Shown here: one piece after another, positions 20,996-33,050 of the stretch
Numbering within the stretch: position 1 is the stretch's first letter
Layout: each line of letters starts with the position of its first letter
Assembly (NCBI RefSeq): GCF_017591425.1
Contig: NW_024464918.1
Location: forward strand, 12,088,001 to 12,152,000
Length of the DNA: 64,000 bases
Reading direction: 5' to 3'
Source of the DNA: Ochotona curzoniae
Lineage: Eukaryota; Chordata; Mammalia; Lagomorpha; Ochotonidae
Made by a program: the position numbers and the translations under genes
The notes under the pieces: model-generated
Database searches by the model: none
Told to the model about the DNA's origin: nothing
The model's input: only the letters and a program-made list of their open reading frames with translations

Positions 20996-23900
20996 TTCAA
21001 GTTGTCAAACAAACCTGCCACCTTTGCTGCCATCTCCAGCAAGTTTCTGTCCATAAAACAATGTTTTGATTTTGGAATATCAATTCAGATAGCTTCTTTG
21101 ATGCCAGTGAATCATCAATACGAATGGTGGAGCTCCACCTCGCTCTGATGGTGGGATTCCCCTTTCCCAATCCAGACAGACAATCTTTGAATGCATGCTT
21201 GATTCCGACTGCTGATGGGACACATGCTCCCTGACTGGGCAGCCCTGATCATAAGAATTTTTTTCTCCCTTATGGAGCCCAAAATAACTTCTCTGAGATA
21301 ACTTCCCATTGGTTTTTATTTCTGTCCTCTAGGTCATCTGCAGGTGCCTTTTGTTCCTTCTATAAAACAACCCTTCATACTCACTGATGACAGCTCCCCC
21401 AGGCAGAGCCAGCACCACAGAATGAGACCCCACTCCGTCACTGCACTGTCTTTTCTCTCTAAACTTCAGTGGAATTAAATGACAAGGCCTTTACCACAAG
21501 GCTCACATCTTGCTTATCTGAGTCCAAGCGCTCAGCACCTCACAGTGCGCATTTGACAACTCTTGATAAGCAAGAGGGCAAATGCTGATTTCAAAGCATA
21601 TTACTCTTTCCAAAGAAAAATAATTCCAAATAACTTTCAATCCACTTTATTCCAAGCTCTGCTGCACATCATTAGATAGCATGAGAAAGCTCATAAAGGT
21701 GTGGGAGTTTGAACTACAACATCAGAGGTGATGATTTCATCATCCCAGAGTCTTCCTGGGTGTTTGCATTCATGTCAAGCACATTGAATATTTCTGAATC
21801 AGGTGGTCTACTGGCCATGTTTGGAGAAACATGCTTTAAGCACTCCCAACCTCAAGCCAAACAACATTTATTAAACTTTTTGGAAACAGAAAATGTATCC
21901 CAGCTCTTTTGACCTAGAACAACTTTTGATTCGTTCTCATTATTTTTTTCTCCTTGAAGTCTTTTTTTTTTTTTTTAAATCTGAGTTATCCAGCCATAGC
22001 TTCCCTCCCAGGCTGAGAGGTAAGTGTGCTCCATCTATTACATTCCTTCTGGACCTCCTGAGGAGATAATTGGGCATTGCAATTGATTGCAATTTATTAA
22101 TCAGAGCAGGATGTTATAGAGCCTGGGACAGAAAAGCACAGTGTTAACATCTAGTAGAAATGCAAGGCAAGTGTGCGTAGGAAGAAGATGAAAATAAACA
22201 CTGAATCCCAGGATGTTTTAGGTTGATGTCCTACTTTACACTGTGATGCTCTGATCTATAAAGCTGAGTTATTAAAACAGAAGCTCTTATCTACCACCAC
22301 AGCTAAGTGTGAGATTTTTTTTTCTTTTAATTTTTATTATTTATTGAATATTCAGTACTATCCTTGATACTAAGCACACATTATGGAAGAAGACCAAACT
22401 TTCCCTTTTTCTAACTCCTTTGTCTTTCTTTTCTTTCTCATATCACCCTGCCTTTTCTAATTCCATAGACTATGGTCAGTGCTGGATCAAGGTAAAAAGA
22501 TTTATCCTTATGGAATATTTGTCTGGCTCACAGATAACTTTAAATGTTGACACGAGGAACCTAAAATATACCATTCCTCTAGTTATTTCTCTACATTCTT
22601 TCAGAATGACGTATTATTTTGTATAAAATCATTTTCCCTCATGCCTAATATACAAACCACTTCCATAATTGTGTAAGAGTGCACACTGGTGTCAGATATT
22701 TGGTTCATAAAGTGCAGAGCAAGACTGAAACTAGCACTTTCTAATAAAATTCCAGTCATTAAATATAGTTTCACTAATGGGGATGACAAAGAATAAAGGT
22801 TTTGGTTAAACCACTGGTAATCATTATGTGCTTGAAAGAGGTCAATTGTTTCATGCCTAGCCCATTTCCAGGAGTGCATGTTTTGTTTCACTCCGGAAGC
22901 TTTTGAGAGATGGTAGGGGATGGTGGCTCTCTGAGAGTTGATATGTATCAGTGACTCAAACAGATGTCTAATCTCTAAACTGTAGGTGTAGAGGCAATGT
23001 GATGTGAAATCCTCACGTCTGCTCCCCAGCACACGTTCCCAAGGAAGTCCTAGCACAAATCCCTAACCATTCTATTTCAATTTCATATTTCTAACCACAT
23101 AGCTATAGAATTCAGAGCTGGCATCTGTAGAAATTCATTTTTCCTTTCTTATAGAAACAGTCCTTTGTTGTCACAACAAAGCTCCTTCTCCTCCTTAGAA
23201 AGTCAAAGAAATTACTAGAAATACCTTTGTTCTGCCAAGAAGCCAACATTAGTCTTCCACACAGCTATTCAGCTCCAACTCTACCTGCCAATCTGCCGCT
23301 GCTAACAGAAGAATAATTGCTACATACACACAACGAATTCTCCCAAAGTAGCAATTTAAATCTGACTTTGTACAGCTAAGATCCCTAGGACCCAGTCTGT
23401 TCACCTGTAACCTGTGGGAGCCAGCTATTTTGTGTTTATATCTGTGTTCACTCTGCCATGCTCCCCAGGCCCTCAGTTTCTTGTGTAGGAATCTGACTAG
23501 ACCAGCATTAAAATAGGACTCAGATGATTCCCCTGACACTCCCCTCACCACTGATCCAAGAATGAAACAGTCTAGTTCCATTCGATGTATTTTAATCTTG
23601 ATATTAGTAAAACGTATGTGTTTACACGAAACCAAGGAAAATAAGAAACAAACTCAAATTTATTGGTGAATTCAGGTTGCATACTTGAGTGTGCATCATG
23701 GTGGCTTTGAAATTCAGCTTCAGAGCTTGGTAACATTTGTGCATAGGGTTGCCCAAAATATCAGAGAGGAGATTTGACAAATACTCTTCTCCCAAATTAC
23801 TGGTAGATCTGGAAAAAAAAATTGTTCAAAAGCAACTATTCTAAGACTTGGGCTACTGACCAAAATGGTACAACACATTAGAAACTGTGTATTCTCGAAA

Positions 23901-24640
23901 AAAAGTACTGAATACCAACTAAGAAATTTTAAGCATCTGCACCTGGCTTAGAGTACTCCTTTTCTCCTTGTAGCTGCATGGCCTGAAGGTTCTGTGACAA
24001 CAGAAGTGTGAGGCCAGACTGGAAAGCTGTGTGCCTTCTTGGGAGATAAGAAAGAGGATACTGGCTCCTGTGACTGGGTGGGAGGTCTTGACCTACCACA
24101 AAATTAAGTCTGGGGCATATTTGATAACTGCCTCAACTTTAGAGGCAGTTTTCAACTGAGTCTGATCTATTAGCAAAATAAATAAAAATCTCAAGATATT
24201 TAAAGAGAACTCTGGCCGGCATTTGTGTGACTGATAAGCTATGTTGACAGAATTAAACATCAAAATAGTCATGTCTAAAAGTTTTTAAAAAATCTGAATC
24301 AAGATATCAATAACCACAAAACACAAGGGGACAAGATTTGACAGAATTAGTACAACCAAGGCACTAATGTAACATTAATGAAGTAATGACAACACACTTA
24401 GAAATAAGAAAACCAGAATCTGAGATGATACCATATATCAAAAATAATTCTCATCAGGTTCTTAGAATTGTATCCACACACCATATCTAATCTGCTTAAA
24501 ACTAACTAAAACTTTAAAGTATTTGATTTTGATGAAAACATGAAACAGAAAAGAAAGCTTGTCCAATGCAAAATCAAAAATTCTCAAAGAAGGCATCAGA
24601 TGTTACCTTTAGCAGACCAAGGCTTCTAAGCAGCTAAGAT
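20995..24640. other. Longest stretch without a recognised element
   Basis: About 3.6 kb. It has a T16 tract at 21,961-21,976, which may be the poly(A) of a minus-strand element whose body I cannot name. The minus frames 22,601-23,056 (151 codons) and 23,249-23,635 (128 codons) are among the longer ones in the window. They show no domain and no repetitive origin that I can see. The last kilobase (23,800-24,640) may be the 5' part of the L1 to its right. Confidence 0.4.
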
Positions 24641-25008
24641 AATTGTGTTACAAAAATAAAGGTGATAATGTTTAAAGTGCTAAAGAAAATAAAACAACAA
24701 AGAGTCCCCAGGCAGACAGTGAATATCAGCAAGATCATTAGAAATATGAAAAATAGCAAAATTAAAATTCTGGAGGTAAAAGTACTTGAATTGAAGCAAC
24801 GCATTATAGAGCTTGATGCAATGTTTGGGTTGATGGAATAATCAACAAACTTGACAATCAATAAAGGAGGATAAGCAATAAGAGAAACAAAATAAAATGA
24901 CCAAGTTCAAATAGAGAAAATCAATAAAATAGACTTGTGGAACAACTTATGCATAATATGACTTTCAGAAAATTATCAGAGGTTCATAGAAGTATTTAAA
25001 GAAACACT

Positions 25009-25322
25009 GGGGCTAGCATCCTTCCCTTGCACACACTGGGATCCCATATGGGCACCGGTTCTAATCCCAGTGACCCTGCTTAACATCCAGCTCCCTGCTT
25101 GTGACTTGGGAAAGATGTCAAGGATGGCCCAAAGCCTTGGGACTCTGCAGCCACGTAGGAGACCCAGAGGAAGCTCCTGGCTGCTGACTTCAGATCAGTT
25201 CAGCTCTGGCCATTGTAGCCATTTGGAGAGTGAATCATTAGATGGAAGATCTTCCTCTCTGTCTCTTCCTCTTTGTATATTTGACTTTCCAATAAAAATA
25301 AATGAATCTTAAAAAAATAAAT
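25009..25322 (+). mobile_element. CSINE inside the old L1, younger copy
   Basis: 'ccttgcacacactgggatcc', 'gccttgggactctgcagcc' and 'tcttcctctctgtctcttcc', ending 'aataaaaataaatgaatc'. It separates two ORF1 parts of the surrounding L1. Confidence 0.92.
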
Positions 25323-25476
25323 AGTGATTGCAACTTCCAAGCCACATGGTACACATCAATCTTTGCATCCAAGAAAGGAACAGACACCAAAACAGTTTTC
25401 ATCTGGGCGTATCACATACATTAAAATTGGAACACATGGAGAAAAATTTGCAAAATAAGAGCCAAGCTGCAAGGTT

Positions 25477-25765
25477 TGGGGCTAGCAGTTAAAATTCAGA
25501 TGAAGATGCCTGTGTCCCATATGCCAGTGCTTGGGTTTGTTACCAAGCTTCTGTTCCTGACCCCAGCTTTCTGCTGCTGCGGACCCTGGGAGGTGAGAGT
25601 GCCGGCTCACTTGGTTGGGAGACAGAGACCTAGTTCTTCTCTGACAGCTTTTGTCCCCAGCTCAGCCCTGGGGCCATTTGGGAGTGGATGAATGATCATA
25701 CTCAATTTTTCACTTCTCTTGTTTTCTTCTCTCTCCTCACCCTCTGCTCTCTCAAATAATAATAC
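25477..25765 (+). mobile_element. CSINE inside the old L1, older subfamily
   Basis: 'ggggctagcagttaaaattc' head, 'cccatatgccagtgcttggg', 'gctttctgctgctgcggacc' and 'gccatttgggagtggatg', with a CT-rich tail ending 'tctctcaaataataata'. Confidence 0.8.
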
Positions 25766-25937
25766 ATTTGTAGAAGAAAGGAACCACGATAGTAATAACA
25801 TGTTCTCATGAGAAATAATAAATCATTGGAATAGTTTATTCAACAAGATGGAAAATCACTTCAAATTCTGTTTACTGTAAAACCATCCTTCAACATGTGG
25901 GTGAAAGAAGGACTTCTGAGATCTGTATCTATATGTT

Positions 25938-26020
25938 ATGATGGGCATTTGGGGATGTCTCTCTCTCTGTTTCTCTCTCACTCACTCACTTCTTTGAACT
26001 GTTTTTCCATCTTATAATGT
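25938..26020 (+). mobile_element. CSINE 3'-tail fragment
   Basis: 'gggcatttggggatgtctct', then 'cactcactcacttctttgaa' and 'ctgtttttccatctta'. The same extended tail recurs at 27,118-27,192. It is a strongly 5'-truncated insertion in the L1. Confidence 0.55.
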
Positions 26021-26929
26021 AGAGAATATTTATTTTATCAGACTTGCGCTAAAGAAATCTCATAAAAATGCCTACAGGTTAAAAGGAAATGATACCAGAT
26101 TGTACCTCAAATGTATAAAAATAAATAAAGGGTATAATAAAAGTAATAACGTTGCCATATATAAAAGAAAACACAAATTTTCCTTGTTTTAGTTAAAAGG
26201 CAGCTGAACCGTAAATGTTTAGATCTATGCTAGTAAGTTTGTGAGTCAAATATATAATGTGTATGACAATAAATGCCCAAAGTAGAGTAAGAGAATGGAA
26301 CTATATTGAAGAACATTTTTATTTTGTGGGATTTAAGTTTGAACGAATATGAAACCAATTGTGATCTAGTGAGGTTCATATTGTAAATCTTTAGAATAAC
26401 CAGTAAGAAAATTTTAAAAATACACAATGAAAATGTCAAGATAAAACAATAGACAAAGAAATATATTTAGCATAAGTAAGAAAGCAAAGAAGAACCAAAA
26501 GGGGTATAACACATAGATTAAGTCATAGCAAACATCAAATGTTAATGGATTTAACAAAAGATAAAATCTGTATGAGTGGGAAAAATAAGAAGTACAATAT
26601 ATTTCTGCAAGTGGTTCAGATATATAAGAAATCTTAGATTCACATATACAAAGATACAAATAAAAGAACAGGATAATGACATATGAGAAGTAACAGTGAA
26701 AATCTGGAGGGAAGGAGCTAATATCAGACAAAGTAGACTTGAAGATAGAAAATAATAGTAGAGCCAGCAAGGAATATCTTATTGCTTATGATAATGTGAT
26801 AATATATGTGTGTAATACCATATATATTATATAGGTATAACATACATATGTGTGTAACAACAGTTATGAATCTACAAACATTTATGGAAAACAGAATTAA
26901 GGAATAGTCTTTCTGATATTAAAGAATTC

Positions 26930-27250
26930 TCAGCAAGGTAAGCCTGTACCCCATGTCCAAGTGCTGGTATGTATCCAGGACTCCACTTTCTATCCAGCTC
27001 TCTGCTAAAGCAGCCTGGAAGCTGCAGGTGAGGGCTCAGTGCCTGAACAGCTGCCACCCATGTGGAACAACTGCATGTAATTCCAGGCTGCAGAGCCCAG
27101 CTGGCACAGCTCAGGCTATGCTGGGCATTTGGGGATCTCTCTATTTCTCTCTTTCTCACTCACTTTTTTGAACCATTTTTCCCTCTTACAGTTCCTCTCT
27201 TCTCCTTTCTCATCCTTTCCTCCCTCTTTCTCTTGTTCTGTCTTTCAAGA
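26930..27250 (+). mobile_element. CSINE inside the old L1, older subfamily
   Basis: 'ccatgtccaagtgctggtat', 'tatccagctctctgctaaag', 'ctgccacccatgtggaac' and 'ctgggcatttggggatctc', followed by a CT-rich tail to about 27,250. The frames at 26,872-27,262 are readings of it. Confidence 0.8.
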
Positions 27251-27302
27251 AAATTTCAATAATCATGTAAGTATTGTTCATAATGTGCATTTTTACATCT
27301 AC

Positions 27303-27607
27303 TTTTTAATGTATTATTTATTTAAGTGGGAGAGCATAAATGCAGTACATCCACTGATTCAATCTGCAAACGTCTGCAACATGTTCATGTTGAACATGTT
27401 TATGTGCAGCTGTAGTTGAACTGGAAACCTGAAGCTCAATCCCAGTGTCCCACATGAGTGGTAGAAGCTCAAGCACTGGCGCCATCAGTGTCACTCCCGG
27501 GGTCTGCAGCAGTACGAAGCTGTCGTCAGGAATGGAGCCAGACATGGGACCTAGCCACTCCAGTATGGGACAGGGGGATCTGAAACTCTAGGCCAAATGC
27601 TGCCCCA
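27303..27607 (-). mobile_element. CSINE, older subfamily
   Basis: Reverse copy: 'ttttaatgtattatttattt' tail, 'acatccactgattcaatctg', 'cagtgtcccacatgagtgg' and a 5' end at 'ggccaaatgctgcccca'. It contains a p53-site-like pair of half-sites at 27,377-27,401. Confidence 0.75.
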
Positions 27608-27680
27608 CCCTAGACTTGTTTAACACCTCATGTGCAGATTCCTAAACATTTCTTTTTCACTGAAATAATCTTTTAATTGC

Positions 27681-27794
27681 ACAAGCAGGGAGCTGGATGG
27701 AAGTAGAGCTGCTAGGATTAGAACCGGTGCCCATATGGGATTCCAGCAGTTGCAAAGAAAGGACTTTAGCCACCAGCTTACTGCCCCAGGCCCA
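27681..27794 (-). mobile_element. CSINE 5'-half fragment
   Basis: 'agcagggagctggatggaag', 'gaaccggtgcccatatggga' and 'ggactttagccaccagctt', ending 'gccccaggccca'. Only the head half remains. Normal target-primed insertion truncates the 5' end, so the 3' half was lost later. Confidence 0.85.
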
Positions 27795-28149
27795 AAATTT
27801 AAAGTTTTAAGTGCCTAGTTGAAAAAGATGAAATGGCATAATAAGAACCTACATTTTAAACTTAATAAACTACAAACAGGAAAATATATAAAAATCTAAA
27901 GTCAAAACAGGAAAATAGAAGCTAATAATAGATACTGGAGCAAAAACCAGTAAAATAGGAATGTGAAAAAAAAATCAATTCATTCAAATGTTACTTTGTT
28001 GAAAGCATCAATAAAATTAGTACTGTTATTTAGACAACGAACAAAAATATGAAAACCCAATTTTGCCAAAATAAAAAGGAGTAAACATCATAAACAAATT
28101 TATAGGAATTTAAAATTCTTCAGAAATACTATGTATAACTTCATGCCAC

Positions 28150-28490
28150 AGTTATATAATTTCCATAAAAAATCATAAACATAAGGATCTGAGATGTGCT
28201 AAGAAGTGCATGTCAGTGATTTTGCCTGGGACCTGATATTAGCTTTTCCAGTGGGAGCCACATGAGTGATGTAGGTAAGTTAAATTAGAGGCTCTCCGAG
28301 TGGAGTAAGACTCAGGAGACAATGTCATGGGCCATGTTATAAAAGCTTTTCATCTGAAAATCATTTCAAGCTCCCAGAGGAGCTGCGTGAATGGTAGATT
28401 ACTCATAGCCCTTGTACCAGTTCCCAATATTGCATTCTGTTTACTCTTGCCCTTTGGAAAACTTTTTCATAGAACATTGGAAAGAAAGAT
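28150..28490. other. Unassigned non-coding sequence
   Basis: No repeat or gene recognised. Confidence 0.4.
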
Positions 28491-28537
<47 letters not shown>

Positions 28538-28538
28538 A
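28490..28538. repeat. (TA)n(TG)n compound microsatellite
   Basis: A run of TA units passes directly into TG units. Likely polymorphic and able to form unusual structures. Confidence 0.95.
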
Positions 28539-28539
28539 T

Positions 28540-28856
28540 TATTGCCCTAAATACTTCAGTATTTAGCATGTGAAAGAATATCATCTTCTTTACTCACAGG
28601 ACCAGTATCAGCTTCAGTGAGCTGAACATTAATCTAGAAGCTAGATTAGCTGTGCTTCCTGTCCATTTACCCAGCACTGTATTTCATTGTTCTTCCTCCA
28701 GGATACGATCCTGTTTCTATGATTCCATGTTATACGTAACCATCACGTCTGAACTATTTTTAAGAGTTCTCTGAATTTTCTTCCAAGTTTAGGACATTAT
28801 TATTTTTAAATAATAAGGAAATGAGACCATTTTTGTATAACATTGGGTTCCCTGGA

Positions 28857-28901
<45 letters not shown>

Positions 28902-30053
28902 ACACATACACACATTTTTGGATCATGCTTGGAAAACATGTCTACTAACTGAGACCCTCTAGTTTCCAGGGCCGGGCAGAATGACATCTAAGCCAACCAT
29001 GACAACACTGAACGTTGCAGAGTGTACAGAGGGAGTTTTCTGTACAAAGGGCCACCTGCAGTGGAGACAGAGTAAACAACAGGAAAGTGGTTGCCAAGTG
29101 CATTCCTTGAGGGTGGAGGGCTATCGAGAAGCACACAAGCAGGCATCTGTCAGCTCTGCCAACCACCCCGCACACCTGAACGGCCAAGCTCTAGTGTTGG
29201 GAATCAAGACTTGATTATGTGGCTGTAAAGGAGCATCAGAAAGTTCAAACCAAAAATTTGACCCAGTGCTTGATTTCAACAGTTAATCATCTTAATAAAG
29301 TTGTCAGTATAGCAACTGCTGCATGCCTAATAAACATAGGAAGACAAACCTCATAGATAGCAATATGATAGAGGGATGGCTAGATAGGTAGGTATTCATG
29401 AATTAATCATAAAAATGATAAGATGGTTAAAAGGAATTTTGGTGAAAATTTTGAAAAGTAGAAGGAAAAAAAATAATGAAACTGCCCCAAATGAGAATCA
29501 TTTTTTAAAGAAAACATAAGAACAACAAATGCACACTATTCTATGGAAGAGCCAAGCGCCCACGGCACTGAAGAAGCTGGCTGTGCTGAGCAGAGGGCCT
29601 CTCACATTACCCAGTTCAAATAACATTAGATGTGCCCATTTACTAAAGGCTCAAGAGAGCTTAGACTACATTATGGGTAAAATGATGCTGTGGGTGCTGG
29701 AAGTGTTAGGGAGAGGGGTCCTGGAAGACAGGGGCCTGCCAGATGGATCCTACATGGGATTAGGTGAGATTGGAGATGCTTTAGAACAGAAAGGAGCCCA
29801 AAATAACTTGATAGACAACCAATTTCTAAAGGGTGGAGAGGTTATGTATTTGCCATGAGCCCTATTAACACTCCTCTTCAGCTTTGTCATTCACTCAGTA
29901 TCTTCAACAGACACTGTGTTGCTCACTGATGCTTATCTGTGGATGTGAGCTATTTCTGGTAAATTTGAAGGGAGACTGAAGTCTGGTTGATTTAAAGAGA
30001 GGCCAGATTATGTGAAGCAACTAAAGTTAAAAAGAAAGGAGAGCCTGAGTATA

Positions 30054-30057
<4 letters not shown>
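28540..30057. other. Unassigned sequence with one microsatellite
   Basis: Apart from the TC repeat at 28,860-28,896, no element is recognised. Frames at 28,945-29,214 overlap on opposite strands and 29,529-29,858 has no domain. Confidence 0.4.
28860..28896. repeat. (TC)n microsatellite
   Basis: About 18 perfect TC units. The arginine/glutamate-rich minus frame there is an artefact. Confidence 0.95.

Positions 30058-30112
<55 letters not shown>
30058..30112. repeat. (GA)n microsatellite
   Basis: About 27 GA units with one 'ggg' interruption near the right end. Confidence 0.95.
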
Positions 30113-30113
<1 letters not shown>

Positions 30114-30989
30114 GGCAATGTATGCAGGGAGTATCAAGGAAACTACCATGGAACTTGTTCCTTTCTTTGTCCCACATAAAAACTTGTGCCATGTTACCTC
30201 CCTTCCTAGCTCACACTGCTGTTTTGTAAGTGGAAAACGATGGGAGGGCTGCTTTGGGAGAATTTATAAGAGGAAAACATAAAGTTCCCTTTCTCTGCTC
30301 TTTATTCCTTCCAAATAGGATGACACTAGAGTGAAGGTAGAGCGTGGGGGAGGTTCAAGGGTTTGTAACAGTCTTGGAAGAAGCAGCAGGGCTTTGCATT
30401 CATGGGCTTAGCTATGACGTATCTTCACATCTTCATGTGGCACACATGTCTTTTCTCAAGCCATGAAATGAAAAGCAGTCTTAAACAGAGGAATATAAAC
30501 ATCTATCCAAGATTAACTCAGGTACGTGTGAGTGAGAGTGCTTTGGTTTGGAAAACATTTCTTTTATGATGTCATATGGATATTAAGATGCAAAGCCTCA
30601 TATTATTAGTAATAAGAGGACAACCAATCTAATAAAAAGGCCTAGGGAGAAGCCCTTGGGGCTCACAGTAGGCCTGGTTATGTAAGTCTGTGTTAGGTCC
30701 ACCATAGTTCTTTTCCTGCTTCCTAAGTTGCTGTGTGACCTTTCTGGAAGAACAAGTCTTCCACAAATAGTCTCCACCAAACGTCTGCCTTGTGGACACT
30801 TTTTGCTGGGAAAGAGATGACCTCATTGCCAAAATATGAATGAAGTGAGTGGGAATAAGAAGAGATAAATGAAAAGGAGAAAGAATCATGCAGCACTTGG
30901 ACGGAATTGGAAGTTTCCCATCTTCCATGATTGCGTCTCATGTTCTGACCTTCCGCCCATCTGGGTGAAGGGATGCAACTACTTAGATC
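30113..30989. other. Unassigned non-coding sequence
   Basis: No repeat or gene recognised. Overlapping minus frames at 30,598-30,998 have no domain. Confidence 0.4.
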
Positions 30990-31116
30990 ATTTTCCACTG
31001 CTTCCCCACGCCAGTAACAGGAAGCTGGAACAGAAGTATAGCAGATGAACTGGAGCCCATATGGGATATGTCACAGGAAGTGGTTTAATCCAGTACTCTA
31101 CTATCCCAGCGCCACC
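30990..31116 (-). mobile_element. CSINE 5'-half fragment, older
   Basis: 'cagtaacaggaagctggaac', 'gagcccatatgggata' and 'ctatcccagcgccacc' are the reversed head half of the SINE. The 3' half is missing. Confidence 0.7.
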
Positions 31117-31399
31117 AGCAAAGCCGTTTCAAAGGGATACGAGCCACTAAAGATAGAGGTCAAGGTTTTGTGGGGGGTCCTAGTGAATGATATGGTAGAA
31201 GAAATCCCTTGGCTTCATCCCAGCAGCGTCCCACTACCCTAAGTGCTGCATCACAGACTAGAAACCAAGGGTTCTCATGACCTTTTGCTCATTGTTTAGC
31301 ACCAGAATCTCTTTGTAGCTCTGTTTAAGTAACTGAAAGGCTTGTCTTCTGAGTTGAAGAACTTGCCTGGTTCCCTGTCTTGTTTTCTAGATCTTTCTA

Positions 31400-31512
31400 T
31401 TCATTTGGTCTAAATTGTGAGCTCCACCTGGGCAATGGTCTCATCTCCTTTCTCCTCCTTTGTGTCACCAGGACTAGGAACAGAGCCTGGCATGGAGTAG
31501 ATGTTTGAAGCT
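31400..31512 (+). mobile_element. L2 LINE 3' end
   Basis: 'attgtgagctccacctgggc', 'aatggtctcatctcc' and 'cagagcctggcatggagtag' followed by 'atgtttgaa' match the familiar L2 3' terminus. Confidence 0.75.
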
Positions 31513-32229
31513 CCAAAAACTTCCTGAGTTGAGCTGCTTCTTCCTCCCTCCTACCAGAGGGTCAAATGAGAACATGTAGGCCTTTGAATCCCGCTGTCTG
31601 TTTCAACAAAAATGAAGCAACTAGAGGTAAGTACTCTAACTTGACTTTTGAATTCTGTTGCAAGCTCCTTTTGATGTAAATATGGTGCCTGTTTCAAGGG
31701 CTATGTGGTCTGAATCCTGAAGCAACATCCTAAACTCTTTGAAATTAAATTTCACGACTGCTCTATGCAGAAATTGTCATGAGTGGAACAAGATATTCAT
31801 CTGAGGGGTTATGGTGTGTAATTTCTCCAGCTGGCTGAGAAGGAAAACCCAATGCCACTTTCCAGCTCCTCCAAGCCCTGTATCTTCATCGAGCGGTGAT
31901 TAGTGTCACTCACGGGAAAGGGCTGGGATTAGCAGTGCACGCACTCGAAGCTCCTTCACATTACACACACAGTCACTCAGAAGAGTTCTTATTTGTGCCT
32001 TTCACTTTTCATTTGGCTTCCTCGGGTCAGAGAGATTCAAATGAAGGACCTGAGAGAGAAATCCAAATATTAGCATTTTAGCTTTTGTGTGTTCATTTCT
32101 TTCTTTCTCTTGCCCTTTTCTGATGACAGTTTAAGTTCAGAGGGGGAAAAAAAATTATATGTTCTGATTTGTCATGACACTCAAATTTGTCACTATTCTC
32201 TGTATGGTACACCTCAGTTCATGGCTCAT
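31512..32229. other. Unassigned non-coding sequence
   Basis: No repeat or gene recognised. Confidence 0.4.
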
Positions 32230-32239
32230 AGACTATTTG

Positions 32240-32578
32240 TTTTAATTTATGTATTTTCATTGGAAAGTCAGATATACAAAGAGGAGGAAAAACAGAGAGG
32301 AAGATCTTCCATCCATTGGGCCATCCATTGACTCATTCCCCAAGTGGCTGCAGCAGCTGGAGCTGAGCCAATCTGAAGCAAGGAGCCAGGAGCTTGTTCC
32401 AGGTCTCCCATGTGGTTGCAGGGTTCCAAGGTTTTGTGCTGTCCTCGACTGCTCTCCCAGGTCACAAGCAGGAAGCTGGATGGGAAGTGGAACTTCCGGA
32501 ATTAGAACCAGCGCCCATATGGGATCACGGCAGTTGCAAGAAAAGGACTTTAGCCACTAGGTTATCACGTGGGGCCCA
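32240..32578 (-). mobile_element. CSINE, full-length younger copy
   Basis: Reverse copy: tail at 32,240, 'gaagatcttccatccattgg', 'ggtctcccatgtggttgc', 'agcgcccatatgggatc' and a 5' end at 'ttatcacgtggggccc'. Target duplication: 'agactatttgt' (32,230-32,240) against 'agacattatttgt' (32,580-32,592), differing by a 2-bp indel. Confidence 0.93.
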
Positions 32579-32592
32579 CAGACATTATTTGT

Positions 32593-33050
32593 AGTCATAA
32601 AGGGAAATGAATCAATCTGCAGGGGGCACTATAAATGAAAGGCAAATCTAGCTATAGGTTATTCTCTTGTCCTGGGCTCCTTTTGTCTCAATGACTTGCA
32701 CCTTTGGTCACTAGCACTTGTGGATGGAGCATTCAACACCTCCTAAAATTACCCTAAAGAAGTTACTCACAAAAGTGCCATCTGAGTAATGTTGACTTTA
32801 TTGAAATTTTTATAAGGTTGAGGAAGAGGTTCACACATTTTTATAACTTTCAGGATACATATTTGTTCTGAAAACCTTCAACAGGAATGCCTTAGATAAG
32901 ATGGAGTCAGGGATGGCATCTAACTCTTCCTCCACAGGGAGACCCTGAGGAATTTAAGGAAGCAAATTTCAAAAATTGGGCCAATACCATCAATGAGAAC
33001 TTATTGGCATTATTATAAAGAAATTTTTAAATCTGTCAAATGATCAGATT
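32593..33050. other. Unassigned non-coding sequence
   Basis: No repeat or gene recognised. Confidence 0.4.

Larger units (their letters stand above)
24640..28150 (+). mobile_element. Decayed L1, ORF1 to ORF2, broken by SINEs
   Basis: Order along the plus strand: ORF1 N-terminal region ('aaattaaaattctggaggta' at 24,762; 'gacttgtggaacaacttatg' at 24,932), ORF1 end and linker (25,323-25,476 and 25,770-25,930), inter-ORF spacer with 'ggaaatgataccagat' (26,085), ORF2 start with 'atatcagacaaagtagactt' (26,720), and a later ORF2 part at 27,797-28,150 ('catcaataaaattagtac'). Five or six SINEs interrupt it. Frames are destroyed and the right end is lost. Confidence 0.75.

Noticed and set aside
25403..25460. 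U6 snRNA-like stretch ('cacatac', 'taaaattggaac', 'gagaa')
   Set aside because: It sits at the right place in the decayed L1 ORF1 end, where the L1 consensus reads 'catctaggcatatcata...agaacac...gagaaaat'. The L1 explanation is better and needs no extra event.
28490..30112. Clustered short tandem repeats considered as a CRISPR-like array
   Set aside because: They are dinucleotide microsatellites with no repeat-spacer pattern, in mammalian DNA.
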